Assembly: GCA_903944135.1 (NCBI GenBank)
Contig: CAJAQL010000034.1
Location: 1-40,468 of the forward strand
Direction of reading: 5' to 3'
From: an uncultured Parcubacteria group bacterium
Lineage (GTDB): Bacteria; Patescibacteriota; Minisyncoccia; UBA6257; 2-01-FULL-56-20
Length of the DNA stretch: 40,468 bases
The notes under the pieces were generated by a model. It searched no databases, was not told the DNA's origin, and saw only the letters and a list, made by a program, of their open reading frames with translations. A program made the translations under genes and the position numbers. Position 1 is the first letter of the stretch. Each line of letters begins with the position of its first letter. This document shows positions 16,269-23,829 of this stretch, one piece after another.

Positions 16269-17264
16269 TTTCTCTCACCTCTTTTTCTTGCATGGCCGCT
16301 TCTCGCGGGGTTTGTGCTGGACGCAATTATAGGCGACCCCGAGACAAAATACCACCCCATCCGTTTCATTGGCCGTTTGATCGACTGGGAAGAGGGAAAA
16401 CTCTATCATGCGCACTTTTCAAAAAGATTGGCCGGCATATTTTTGGTGATCGCGACGCTTGCGGTGACGCTTGGCATAGGGCTCGGTATCTCTTGGCTTC
16501 TCTTTCGGATGAATTTCTTTCTCGGCTGCGCTTGGAGCGTTTTTATATTTTATACAGGACTTGCGTTTCGATCTTTGCTTGATGCCGGAGAAACGGTTGC
16601 GCATGATCTTCGAAAAGGCGACCACGCGGCGGCGCGCGCGCATCTTGCCGATATCGTGAGCCGCGACACGAAAGATTTATCCGATCATGATATCATCCGC
16701 GGTACGATAGAATCGCTTTCCGAGAATCTGAACGATGCCATCATTGCGCCGCTTTTTTATGCTTTTCTTTTCGGTATCGGCGGCATTATTGCCTATAAGA
16801 CCGTGAACACGCTTGATTCGATGGTCGGCTATAAAACGGAGCGCTATGTGCATTTCGGCTGGTGCGCGGCGCGCCTCGATGACGTTTTGAATTTTATTCC
16901 CGCGCGCCTTGCGTTCCTTTTTGTCATCGTTGCCTCGGTCATGCTGCGCTATGACGCGGGGCTCTGCTGGACGACGGTTCTGAAGCAAAGCCAGACGGGT
17001 GAAAGCCCGAACGGCGGCATCGGTATCTGCGCTTTTTCGGGGGCGCTTGGCGTTCGGCTCGGCGGCATGAATCATTTCCATGGTCAGCCGTCTTTCACGC
17101 CGACCATCGGCCGTGCCAAGCATGAGCTTTCCGTTGAAGACATTCTCCGGAGTCAAAAGCTCATCATGGCGAGCACCGTGGTCGGACTTTTTGTTTTTCT
17201 CGCGATGTTCTCCGTACTCTTGAAATTCGCGTGGTTCAAATGCATATTTTCCATCAATGTCTGA
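16260..17264 (+). CDS. cbiB: Adenosylcobinamide-phosphate synthase
   Basis: A 334-residue membrane enzyme (CbiB/CobD family) that attaches aminopropanol or its phosphate to adenosylcobyric acid. Seen are the N-terminal GFVLDAIIGDPETKYHPIRFIG, the helix pair, DTKDLSDHDIIRGTIESLSENLNDAIIAP split over two lines of the fold, YKTVNTLDSMVGYKTERY and GGIGICAFSGALGVRLGG, all family hallmarks. About five membrane helices. An in-frame TTG at 16251 is also possible. The 5' end overlaps the antisense start of cbiZ, so the divergent promoters must lie inside each other's coding regions. It overlaps the next gene by 8 bases. Confidence 0.9.
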   Translation: MDHFLSPLFLAWPLLAGFVLDAIIGDPETKYHPIRFIGRLIDWEEGKLYHAHFSKRLAGIFLVIATLAVTLGIGLGISWLLFRMNFFLGCAWSVFIFYTGLAFRSLLDAGETVAHDLRKGDHAAARAHLADIVSRDTKDLSDHDIIRGTIESLSENLNDAIIAPLFYAFLFGIGGIIAYKTVNTLDSMVGYKTERYVHFGWCAARLDDVLNFIPARLAFLFVIVASVMLRYDAGLCWTTVLKQSQTGESPNGGIGICAFSGALGVRLGGMNHFHGQPSFTPTIGRAKHELSVEDILRSQKLIMASTVVGLFVFLAMFSVLLKFAWFKCIFSINV

Positions 17265-18333
17265 TACGACGTGGCAATTTTATCTGCGGTCCGCGGATGC
17301 ATGGGACATCATGCTGGCTGACTGCGCTGCGGCGCACGCAACCATAGACATTGAACAGTATATTTTTGGCATGGGCGAGATCGGCGCGAGGTTTTTTGAT
17401 GTGCTGAAAAGGAAAAACAGAGAAGGCGTGAAGATCAGGATAATCGGCGACGCGGTCGGTAGTTTTGATTTTTTGAATTCCGCAACTGAACGTTCGCTTA
17501 TGGCTCTTGGCGTCGAAATAAAGTTCTTCAATCCCATTCAGCAGTGGCGGATCAGAAATTTTTCCTCCTGGTTCCGGCGCGACCACCGCAAGATATTGGT
17601 GGTTGACGGGAACGTGGCGCATACCGGCGGTGTCGGACTCGATGATCGCATGAAGGATTGGCGCGATACGAATGTCAGGATAACCGGCCCGGTCGTTGCC
17701 GAAATGCAGGAAGCTTTCAACCAGGCATGGATCGCCGTTTCCCGGCATAAATTTTTCAAATTCAAACCGGTATTTGGAGTGAGCGAGGATTTTTCCTTTC
17801 TCGTAAATTCGCCGCGATTCCGCCGCCGTTATATCTATCATGATCTGAGGCGAACGATCCGGAAAGCGAAAAAATATATCTATCTGACAACGCCGTATTT
17901 CGTGCCGAGCGTGAAAATATTCAGATCGCTCACGAAGGCGGCGCGGCGCGGCGTTGACGTCAGGATACTCCTGCCCGCGCGCTCGGATGTTCATATTGCG
18001 GACATTGCGGCAGGGTCTTATTTTCTTCTGGCGCTCCGCGCGGGGATCAAGATCTACCGGTATGGCGGCGGGAGAATTCTGCATGCGAAAACCGGCATTA
18101 TCGATGACATCTGGGGCAGTGTGGGCAGCGCGAATGTCGACAATCTCAGCCTGCTGCTGAACCTTGAGGGGAATATAAAAAGTCTCGATCAGGATTTTAT
18201 CGCCGAGCTGAAGCGTCAATTTCTGGATGATATTGCGAATGCAAGGATCGTTGACAAGGAAAATTGGATCAGACGCCCTCTTTTACTTAAATTTTTTGAG
18301 GTCATCATTTGGCCGATCCATAATATCTTATAA
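17257..18333 (+). CDS. Phospholipase D-family cardiolipin synthase-like protein
   Basis: A 358-residue protein with two HKD motifs: H110-R-K112-x4-D117 and H276-A-K278-x4-D283, each with the trailing Gly-Ser/Gly-Gly typical of the PLD superfamily. The arrangement matches bacterial cardiolipin synthases (ClsA/B), which join two phosphatidylglycerols, but the N-terminal membrane helices of ClsA are missing, as in ClsB-like proteins. Many candidate-phylum bacteria lack full lipid synthesis, so it may remodel scavenged lipids; this is inference. It overlaps cbiB by 8 bases, so it is cotranscribed though functionally unrelated. Confidence 0.85.
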   Translation: MSDTTWQFYLRSADAWDIMLADCAAAHATIDIEQYIFGMGEIGARFFDVLKRKNREGVKIRIIGDAVGSFDFLNSATERSLMALGVEIKFFNPIQQWRIRNFSSWFRRDHRKILVVDGNVAHTGGVGLDDRMKDWRDTNVRITGPVVAEMQEAFNQAWIAVSRHKFFKFKPVFGVSEDFSFLVNSPRFRRRYIYHDLRRTIRKAKKYIYLTTPYFVPSVKIFRSLTKAARRGVDVRILLPARSDVHIADIAAGSYFLLALRAGIKIYRYGGGRILHAKTGIIDDIWGSVGSANVDNLSLLLNLEGNIKSLDQDFIAELKRQFLDDIANARIVDKENWIRRPLLLKFFEVIIWPIHNIL

Positions 18334-18415
18334 AAAATGACCATACCTCCGTGGGTGGTCATGACGGTGGAAAAAAGGAACCGATGGGAGTATAAAGGGG
18401 GAAGGAGGTGCCGTC

Positions 18416-18736
18416 ATGGCGCAATTAATAGAGTGGTTCGTGGAACCGACTGGTGATGTTGCCCGCGCAAACCAGGTGTTCGCGCGCGAACTTAGTTCAG
18501 CGGAAGAATCCGCCAGTGAGCAGAGGGACGACATGAAGATCGTCCGGAAAGTGTGGGCTTGCGCGTCGTTTGCTCAGGTGCTCCAGTTTTGGAGAAGTCG
18601 GGGAACGCTCGGGATCACGTTTGATGTCTGGAATCGGGAGCGCAACTACGGCCCGATCCGATATGTGACGTTTCTCATGCCGCATCGGCGCCCCGCAAGA
18701 ATGCCCGCTCAAAAAACAAGGGCCGTCACTCCATGA
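18416..18736 (+). CDS. Hypothetical protein (106 aa)
   Basis: An unrecognised 106-residue soluble protein. Three points make it likely real: a near-perfect Shine-Dalgarno sequence AAGGAGGTG at the right distance before the ATG, a hairpin (ATGACCA/TGGTCAT, 18337-18362) separating it from the upstream gene, and a strong terminator that includes its stop codon. The N-terminal half is acidic and helical; the C terminus is basic and Pro-rich (PHRRPARMPAQKTRAVTP), possibly nucleic-acid binding. The strong SD contrasts with the SD-poor or leaderless starts of many neighbours. Confidence 0.6.
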   Translation: MAQLIEWFVEPTGDVARANQVFARELSSAEESASEQRDDMKIVRKVWACASFAQVLQFWRSRGTLGITFDVWNRERNYGPIRYVTFLMPHRRPARMPAQKTRAVTP

Positions 18737-18755
18737 CGGCCCGTTTCATTTTTGT
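18720..18755 (+). terminator. Rho-independent terminator
   Basis: Stem GGGCCGTCA/TGACGGCCC (9 bp, loop CTCCA), followed by GTTTCATTTTT. The second arm contains the TGA stop of the 106-aa gene. Confidence 0.8.
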
Positions 18756-18833
18756 CTTCCGAGGGATATTCGAGATCATCCGCGGGTTCAGATTTTTTAC
18801 ATGATACGGGAATAAATGAAAGAGGTGACAAGC

Positions 18834-19484
18834 TTATCGCCATGGCCATATGATGGATAGCACCTTCAGGATAAGAATAACCGCAACCTGGAGGATGATG
18901 TTCGCAAAGATCAGGCTGAGTGCCGCAAGGCAGATGCCCGTGAGAAACGGCGATTTTATAAAAAGAAGAATGATGAGCGCGGGCCAGACATTTTTAAGAT
19001 CGCGCACCGAGGGTCCGAGCATCGCTCCGGCATTGAAAGAGAGGAATATCATCACCCAGCTTTGCCAGCGCAGGAGGTTTATCTGCGATAAAAGCTTCAG
19101 TGGCCCAAGGAGGATGTTCTGCCAGCTCTCCTCAATCGAAAATTGCGGAATTACAAAATAATCTTTCAGGCAAAAGTGATTTATCAGAAAAAGAAAGAAT
19201 AGTCCTCCGGCGATCGGGGCGAGAGAGATCAAAAGTTCGCCCAAAAACGGCAGTTTTGATTTTCCGTGCACGACGTGCGGCTGATCGGAAAAAACGGTGA
19301 ATTCCTGTATTCTCGAACCCGTGAGAATGCAGAGTATTGCGTGCGAGGTCTCATGAACGATAGCTCCTACATAATAGAGGAGACGGATGATCCGATAGTT
19401 CAGATAGCGCCAGTTGAGAAAGTTGCTGAAATAGCCGAATGCGGTGATCAGGATAACGGCGATGCCAAGACTTACGTCGATCAT
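18834..19484 (-). CDS. M50-like membrane metalloprotease-related protein
   Basis: A 216-residue polytopic membrane protein with H44-E-T-S-H48 at the end of a hydrophobic segment (YVGAIVHETSHAILCILTG), the site-2-protease/M50 arrangement, followed by IQEFTVFSDQPHVVHG. I see no clear NPDG-type second motif; N156/A/G residues in FLSFNAGAMLGPSVRDL may take that place (M50B-like proteins have such a segment). It could release a membrane-bound regulator. Start is ATG, with TAGAAT about 10 bases upstream. Confidence 0.62.
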   Translation of the reverse strand: MIDVSLGIAVILITAFGYFSNFLNWRYLNYRIIRLLYYVGAIVHETSHAILCILTGSRIQEFTVFSDQPHVVHGKSKLPFLGELLISLAPIAGGLFFLFLINHFCLKDYFVIPQFSIEESWQNILLGPLKLLSQINLLRWQSWVMIFLSFNAGAMLGPSVRDLKNVWPALIILLFIKSPFLTGICLAALSLIFANIILQVAVILILKVLSIIWPWR

Positions 19485-19599
19485 GATAGATTCAATTCTA
19501 ACAGAAACAACTCTCCGTTCACAGAAAGGCCCCGCTTCACAATAGAGAATAATGCCAGTTGTTCGAATGTAAAGTCATGAGCGAGTTATAAAATTCAGT

Positions 19600-19628
19600 T
19601 TGACGAAGATTTTAATAAACACTAAACT
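19600..19628 (+). promoter_or_regulatory. Sigma-70-type promoter of a candidate ncRNA
   Basis: TTGACG (19600-19605), a 17-base spacer and TAAACT (19623-19628). No open reading frame follows on this strand, which points to an RNA gene starting near 19635. Confidence 0.5.
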
Positions 19629-19634
19629 AACTTT

Positions 19635-19822
19635 AGTGCGCAAAGACAGGAAATCAACGTTCCTGGTACTGCGGAATCGCTTCTATGGGGTACAAAGCGA
19701 TGAACCGTAAAGCTTTCCCCTCCCATGTTGGGATAAGAAAAAGCTTCGCGGCGTAAAAACTCAACAGACCCGAGACGGCAAGGGTCATAACCAAAAGAGG
19801 GGAAGCGCTTCCCCTCTTTTTT
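19635..19822 (+). ncRNA. Candidate structured non-coding RNA (about 185 nt), unassigned
   Basis: Between the promoter at 19600-19628 and a strong terminator lie successive hairpins: CAGGAA/TTCCTG; ATCGCTT/AAGCGAT extended by CGG/CCG; an AAGCTTT/AAAAGCTT stem enclosing TCCCA/TGGGA; GACCC/GGGTC; then the terminator palindrome. No start codon leads to a plausible protein on this strand. Size is in the range of 6S or raiA-type RNAs, but I do not see SRP, RNase P or tmRNA signatures and cannot place it. It converges on tRNA-Leu. Confidence 0.42.
19793..19822. terminator. Bidirectional terminator between ncRNA and tRNA-Leu
   Basis: A perfect 28-bp palindrome centred at 19806/19807 (arms AAAAGAGGGGAAGC) with a T-tract on the plus side and a TTTT on the minus side. 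It can end both the rightward RNA and the leftward tRNA-Leu transcript. Confidence 0.8.
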
Positions 19823-19830
19823 GTTCATAG

Positions 19831-19914
19831 TGCGCGGGACAGGATTTGAACCTGCAAGCCCTTACGGGCGCTACCACCTCAAGGTAGTGCGTCTGCCAGT
19901 TTCGCCACCCGCGC
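19831..19914 (-). tRNA. tRNA-Leu (anticodon GAG)
   Basis: An 84-nt class II tRNA on the minus strand. Acceptor stem GCGCGGG/CCCGCGC with discriminator A, D-arm GGCGAAACTGGCAGACGC, anticodon stem CTACC/GGTAG around loop TTGAGGT (anticodon GAG), long variable arm CGCCCGTAAGGGCT, and T-arm CAGG-TTCAAAT-CCTG. CCA is not encoded. A terminator lies 9 bases downstream. Confidence 0.95.
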
Positions 19915-20091
19915 CCGAACGAATCCCATTATAGGTGAGTGAGGGGTGATTTTCAACCTTAATCATATCCGGGCCATGGATAAAACCGAGATGCCGCCTG
20001 TGCATTACTGATATATTGATTTCGCCTCGAATGAGTTACAATTAAATAAAGAAAACGTCGCTCTTTTATTTTAATAATCTAAAAAATATCC

Positions 20092-21153
20092 ATGATACAG
20101 GATCAGCTTGTTGAATATGTTTCGTCTCAGCTCAAACTCGGCATTTCGCGCGACGCGGTAAAAGCGGCATTGGTGGGAGTCGGTTGGGCACCGCTTGACG
20201 TTGAGGATACTTTGAAAAAAGTGGAAGGCAGTGCGACCGTGGTTCCTGCGGAGCCGATTGTTTCTCCGAAAACGACAGATGTTGCCGGAACTGCAGCTGT
20301 CGCATCGCCGAAATTCGTTTCGTTTTCGGGGCCAGGCATGGTTGCGGGTCAGGTGAAGAGTTCCGAGCCGCAACAGACGGTTCGCGTGAGCGACTTGGTC
20401 TCCTCGGTTGCACCCGCTTCCAGTACTCCAAGTGCGCCCGCCTCGAGGGTTGCTCCCGCAATGAACATTTCCACGGACATCGGAAAAACGCCCGTCATGA
20501 CACAGAAGAGCCCGCTTTCAAAAACGCCTCTCGCGGGAAATTTTCCTACGTATACGGCGCCTATGGCGCAGAAAAAAAGCGGGAGTAAACTTGTGGAAAT
20601 AATTGAAGCTGTCGTTGTTGTTGTTCTTTGCTGCTTTACGGGCTATCTCTTTTATAAAAATAACAACTTGAACAATCAGCTCCAGGCGATAAACGGGCAG
20701 AGCCAGGGTATGGCGCAAGGTTCTGCGTCGCAACTTCAGATGCTTAATGCGTCGAATACCGCACTGACGACGGAGGTCGCATCGATCACGGCGGAAAATC
20801 AGGATCTCATGACCAATCTTTCGTTCCTTGTATTGCCTACCAGTTCTTCTTCAACGGCTTCTTCGACGTCGGTTTCGATAAGCGGTACGCTTTCCGCGGG
20901 CCTTGGGAAGAACACCTATATCGTGACCACGCCGTATGGCGTGAAGACATATGTGAAAAATTCTTCCGCGAGCGGAGTTGCGGCAGCGTTGCAGCCGCTT
21001 CTCGGAACGATGATACAAATTTCAGGCACCTATACTCCCGGAACGCCAAACATAACCGTGACAAGCATAAATGGTTCACCGATCTCTGTGCCGACTGTTA
21101 CAACGACCACGGCAGCGGTCAAAGTGAACACCGCAACGACCACGGCTCCGTAA
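20092..21153 (+). CDS. Membrane-anchored protein with N-terminal UBA-like helix bundle
   Basis: A 353-residue protein. Residues 1-42 (QLVEYVSSQLKLGISRDAVK, then GWAPLDVEDTLKKV) form a small three-helix UBA-like motif often found at the N terminus of candidate-phylum membrane proteins. A Pro/Ser/Ala-rich linker (45-165) leads to one membrane helix (about 168-185) and then a coiled coil with 'ASITAENQDL' near residue 230. The outer domain (about 255-325; GTLSAGLGKNTYIVTTPYGVKTYV) may be OB-like. The C terminus is a Thr-rich tail. Function unknown; probably an envelope scaffold. It shares a terminator with the convergent gene. Confidence 0.68.
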   Translation: MIQDQLVEYVSSQLKLGISRDAVKAALVGVGWAPLDVEDTLKKVEGSATVVPAEPIVSPKTTDVAGTAAVASPKFVSFSGPGMVAGQVKSSEPQQTVRVSDLVSSVAPASSTPSAPASRVAPAMNISTDIGKTPVMTQKSPLSKTPLAGNFPTYTAPMAQKKSGSKLVEIIEAVVVVVLCCFTGYLFYKNNNLNNQLQAINGQSQGMAQGSASQLQMLNASNTALTTEVASITAENQDLMTNLSFLVLPTSSSSTASSTSVSISGTLSAGLGKNTYIVTTPYGVKTYVKNSSASGVAAALQPLLGTMIQISGTYTPGTPNITVTSINGSPISVPTVTTTTAAVKVNTATTTAP

Positions 21154-21175
21154 AAGTATAAGGTTTGAAGGTCAT

Positions 21176-21203
21176 AAAAATCCCCGCTTTGGCGGGGATT
21201 TTT
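21176..21203. terminator. Bidirectional terminator between convergent genes
   Basis: AAAAATCCCCGC-TTTG-GCGGGGATTTTT: a 12-bp A/T-flanked stem with T-tracts on both strands. Confidence 0.85.
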
Positions 21204-21807
21204 ATGATGTAGCAGGGGAAGGTGGTTCGGGTTCTGTGGGTTGTTTCTTCTCTATATCGAACACACCAAGATTTTTCAGGGCCACATTATAGGTTTCAAG
21301 GGCATGTTCTGCGGTGTCGCGCTTAAGGACGAAGTTCGTTTCATGCGCGATTTCATTGCGTAATTTGTGAGCGTCCCAGATGTCTTCGAGATTCGGCATC
21401 TGGCTGCGTTTGATGTTCTTCAGCCGCTCACCAAGGTTGGTGCCCCGGATTCCGGCATACCGCAGGGCATCGTTCAACATATTGTCCGCTTCCACGATCG
21501 ACATCTTAAGATCACTGGGATTGCCCGAGAAAAAATGTTTCTGGACCGTGGCCCAGGCTTCTTTGGCGTGTTTTTTGGGCATATCGGTCTTCAGGATGAC
21601 GTCGCGTACGCGGTCAACGCGAATGGAGAGCCAGCCTGTTTTGATGATGATGATGATCGTTCCCGTGATGAATATCGCCGATACGAGGACGGCGAATATT
21701 TCAAGCATGAAAAGGTTGGCGTTATAGGCCGCAAGCGCCGTCTGTCCGAGATGTCCCGCGGTCTCGGAATATCGGGAAGCAGTCAATGAGATCGTCTGAA
21801 AGTTCAT
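21202..21807 (-). CDS. Membrane-anchored protein with HEPN-like C-terminal motif
   Basis: About 201 residues from the ATG (an in-frame TTG at 21828 would add 7). A membrane helix (LEIFAVLVSAIFITGTIIII) is followed by a conserved cytosolic region (RVDRVRDVILKTDMPKKHAKEAW, SDLKMSIVEADNMLNDALRYAG) and DAHKLRNEIAHETNF. The whole layout is one I know as a conserved hypothetical family of Parcubacteria. The motif R-N-E-I-A-H fits the Rx4-6H pattern of HEPN RNase domains, with the preceding helix pair also compatible, but this is a weak match. The tail is rich in Pro and Glu. Confidence 0.65.
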   Translation of the reverse strand: MNFQTISLTASRYSETAGHLGQTALAAYNANLFMLEIFAVLVSAIFITGTIIIIIKTGWLSIRVDRVRDVILKTDMPKKHAKEAWATVQKHFFSGNPSDLKMSIVEADNMLNDALRYAGIRGTNLGERLKNIKRSQMPNLEDIWDAHKLRNEIAHETNFVLKRDTAEHALETYNVALKNLGVFDIEKKQPTEPEPPSPATS

Positions 21808-21865
21808 GGAAAAGTTATTGAACGACAAAGAATGTCAGAATTTTATCGCGAACGGCGAGGAATGA

Positions 21866-23308
21866 TTATATTTTTTCGTAAAATTGTCCGATGCCCAAAA
21901 TATCCGCCTCATGCCATTTTTTGCCGATGAGTTGAAAGCCGATCGGCAGTTCACCCGGCGCGAGGTCGTGCTTGGTCGGCAAGACGAGGGCGGGAAGCCC
22001 GGCGAGATTTACGGGGATCGTGAAAATATCAGAGAGATACATCGCGAGCGGGTCATCCGTTTTCTCGCCGATCTTGAACGCGGGGGTCGGCGTGACCGGT
22101 GTCAGAAGGACATCGACGTCCTCGAAGGCCGTTGTGAAATCGTTCGCAATGAGCGTTCGCACGCGCTGTGCTTTGTCGTAATACGCATCGTAATAGCCCG
22201 AGGAAAGAACGAATGTCCCGAGGATCGCGCGACGCTTGGTCTCCGGCCCGAAACCGAAGCCTTTTCTGTTCAGATAGATCTCCTGCAGATTTTTTTCCTC
22301 ATGCTTATGCGGCGTGCCGTAGCGGATGCCGTCGAATCGCGCCAGATTCGAGCTTACTTCTGCGGGCATGATGACATAATAAACGGAAAGCGCGTATTTT
22401 GTATGGGGGAGGGAAACCTTTTTGAATTTCAGTCCCAGACTTTTTATCTTTTTGATCGTATCTTCAACCTCCTTCGTGACGGCATCGTCGGTGCCTGAAA
22501 CGAAATATTCGTCCGGGATGCCGACCACGAGCTGTTTCACTGTTTCCAATTTCGGATGGTTGAGGTCTTTATAATTTGTTTCAGTGCTGGTCGCGTCGAG
22601 CGGATCGTATCCGGCGATCGCCTTGAGCATGATCGCGGAATCCTCAACGGTTTTTGTGAGCGGGCCGATCTGATCAAGGCTGGATGCCATGGCGATAAGG
22701 CCGGAGCGCGAAACGGCTCCGTAGGTCGGCTTGAGGCCGACCACGCCGCAGAAGGATGCCGGTTCGCGGATGGAGCCGCCGGTATCTGAACCGAGTGCCG
22801 CAAGCGACAGATGCGCCGCAACGGCCGCAGCGGAACCGCCCGATGAACCGCCCGGTACGCGCGTAAGATCGTGGGGGTTCCTGGTTTTCTTGAAAGCTGA
22901 ATTTTCCGTGGATGATCCCATGGCGAACTCATCCATGTTCGTTTTTCCGAGAAAAACGGCATGCTGCGATTTCAGTTTTTTGATGACCCCCGCGTCATAA
23001 CTTGCCCGATAATGTTCCAGCATCTTCGATGCTGCGGTTGCGGGCTGATCTTTAATGAGAATGACGTCCTTGATCGCTAGGGGAACGCCTGCGAGATCGC
23101 TCACGGTTTCGTCCCTTGCGATGGCGATATCTATCGTTTCCGCTTCGCGGGCAGCCGACTCTTCCGCCAGACTCAGATAGGCGCCGATCTCGGGATCCTT
23201 TTCCTTGATGCGCGCAAAATATTCCTGCGTGATCTCCAGGGCGGAAAACTTTTTGTCCAAAAGTCCCTCGTGAAATTTCTTAATGGTCAGATTATGCAGG
23301 GGTTCCAT
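21866..23308 (-). CDS. gatA: Asp-tRNA(Asn)/Glu-tRNA(Gln) amidotransferase subunit A
   Basis: A 480-residue amidase subunit that frees ammonia from glutamine for transfer onto mischarged Glu-tRNA(Gln) or Asp-tRNA(Asn). The catalytic triad is complete: K80 (PLAIKDV), S155 in PGGSSGGSAA and S179 in DTGGSIR. Length is normal for GatA (about 485). CATATT lies 6 bases before the ATG on the minus strand, which may give it a leaderless promoter of its own besides readthrough from gatC. gatB is not in this window. Confidence 0.96.
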   Translation of the reverse strand: MEPLHNLTIKKFHEGLLDKKFSALEITQEYFARIKEKDPEIGAYLSLAEESAAREAETIDIAIARDETVSDLAGVPLAIKDVILIKDQPATAASKMLEHYRASYDAGVIKKLKSQHAVFLGKTNMDEFAMGSSTENSAFKKTRNPHDLTRVPGGSSGGSAAAVAAHLSLAALGSDTGGSIREPASFCGVVGLKPTYGAVSRSGLIAMASSLDQIGPLTKTVEDSAIMLKAIAGYDPLDATSTETNYKDLNHPKLETVKQLVVGIPDEYFVSGTDDAVTKEVEDTIKKIKSLGLKFKKVSLPHTKYALSVYYVIMPAEVSSNLARFDGIRYGTPHKHEEKNLQEIYLNRKGFGFGPETKRRAILGTFVLSSGYYDAYYDKAQRVRTLIANDFTTAFEDVDVLLTPVTPTPAFKIGEKTDDPLAMYLSDIFTIPVNLAGLPALVLPTKHDLAPGELPIGFQLIGKKWHEADILGIGQFYEKI

Positions 23309-23318
23309 ATTCTTAATA

Positions 23319-23347
23319 TGTCATCCCCGTGCAGACGGGGATCCAGG
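23319..23347. repeat. REP-like palindromic repeat unit
   Basis: TGTCATCCCCGTGCAGACGG followed by GGATCCAGG. It belongs to the GTCATTCC(C)G..CGGGAATCCAGG type of imperfect palindrome, with stem CCCCGT/ACGGGG. Located between gatC and gatA. Related units occur at 23702, 36183-36254 and 36711. Confidence 0.55.
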
Positions 23348-23354
23348 CTGTTTC

Positions 23355-23645
23355 TTATTCAAACACCGGCGGGATCTTCAAAAATCCGTTTTTACTCTCG
23401 GGAAATGCTTCGAGTCCTGCGCCCCGGTTCGTGCTTTCGCGTTCGGTATCGTTGCGGAAAACATTCTTAAGATCTGTTCCGCCGGTCATCGGTGCAACGG
23501 TCGTAGTGTCGAGTTCCTGCAGTTCTTCAAAATGCCCAAGGATACTGCCGAGGTCCTTGATCAGCTTATCCTCTTCTTTTGGATCTATCTTGATGCGTGC
23601 CAGATCCGCGAGATGCCGGAGCTCTTCCTTGGAGATCGTTGCCAT
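23355..23645 (-). CDS. gatC: Asp-tRNA(Asn)/Glu-tRNA(Gln) amidotransferase subunit C
   Basis: A 96-residue GatC: MATISKEELRHLADLARIKI, then ...ILGHFEELQELDTTTVAPM and a C-terminal loop ending GFLKIPPVFE that tucks against GatA. An ATG six codons upstream (23663) is in frame, but 23645 gives the family N terminus and has TATATT exactly 6 bases upstream, suggesting a leaderless mRNA. It lies upstream of gatA in the same direction, 46 bases apart with a REP-like unit between them. Confidence 0.92.
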   Translation of the reverse strand: MATISKEELRHLADLARIKIDPKEEDKLIKDLGSILGHFEELQELDTTTVAPMTGGTDLKNVFRNDTERESTNRGAGLEAFPESKNGFLKIPPVFE

Positions 23646-23651
23646 GCAAGA

Positions 23652-23657
23652 AATATA
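23652..23657 (-). promoter_or_regulatory. -10 box for leaderless gatC
   Basis: TATATT read on the minus strand, 6 bases before the ATG. Confidence 0.4.
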
Positions 23658-23701
23658 ACGCATTTTGAGCGTTGATTCAACCCGTAACCTGTTCCATTCT
23701 T

Positions 23702-23731
23702 TGTCATTCCGGCGGATGTCCGGATCCGGAT
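23702..23731. repeat. REP-like palindromic repeat unit (diverged)
   Basis: TGTCATTCCGGCGGATGTCC followed by GGATCCGGAT, an imperfect palindrome of the same type as 23319-23347, in the murD-gatC gap. Confidence 0.45.
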
Positions 23732-23829
23732 TTTATTTCCAGGCTCCGTTTTGCGATACAGAGGGATGGCTTGAGATTTCCCGCAATACGCCATATTTGG
23801 ATGACGGCAAAAATTTCCCCGAGATGCGA

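Noticed and set aside
16141-16300. Cobalamin riboswitch between cbiZ and cbiB
   Set aside because: The genes overlap at their starts and no B12-box-like sequence is present.
19622-19828. Minus-strand 68-codon open frame downstream of tRNA-Leu
   Set aside because: It starts inside the tRNA terminator and crosses the palindrome and several hairpins. No family resemblance; the plus-strand RNA explains the region better.
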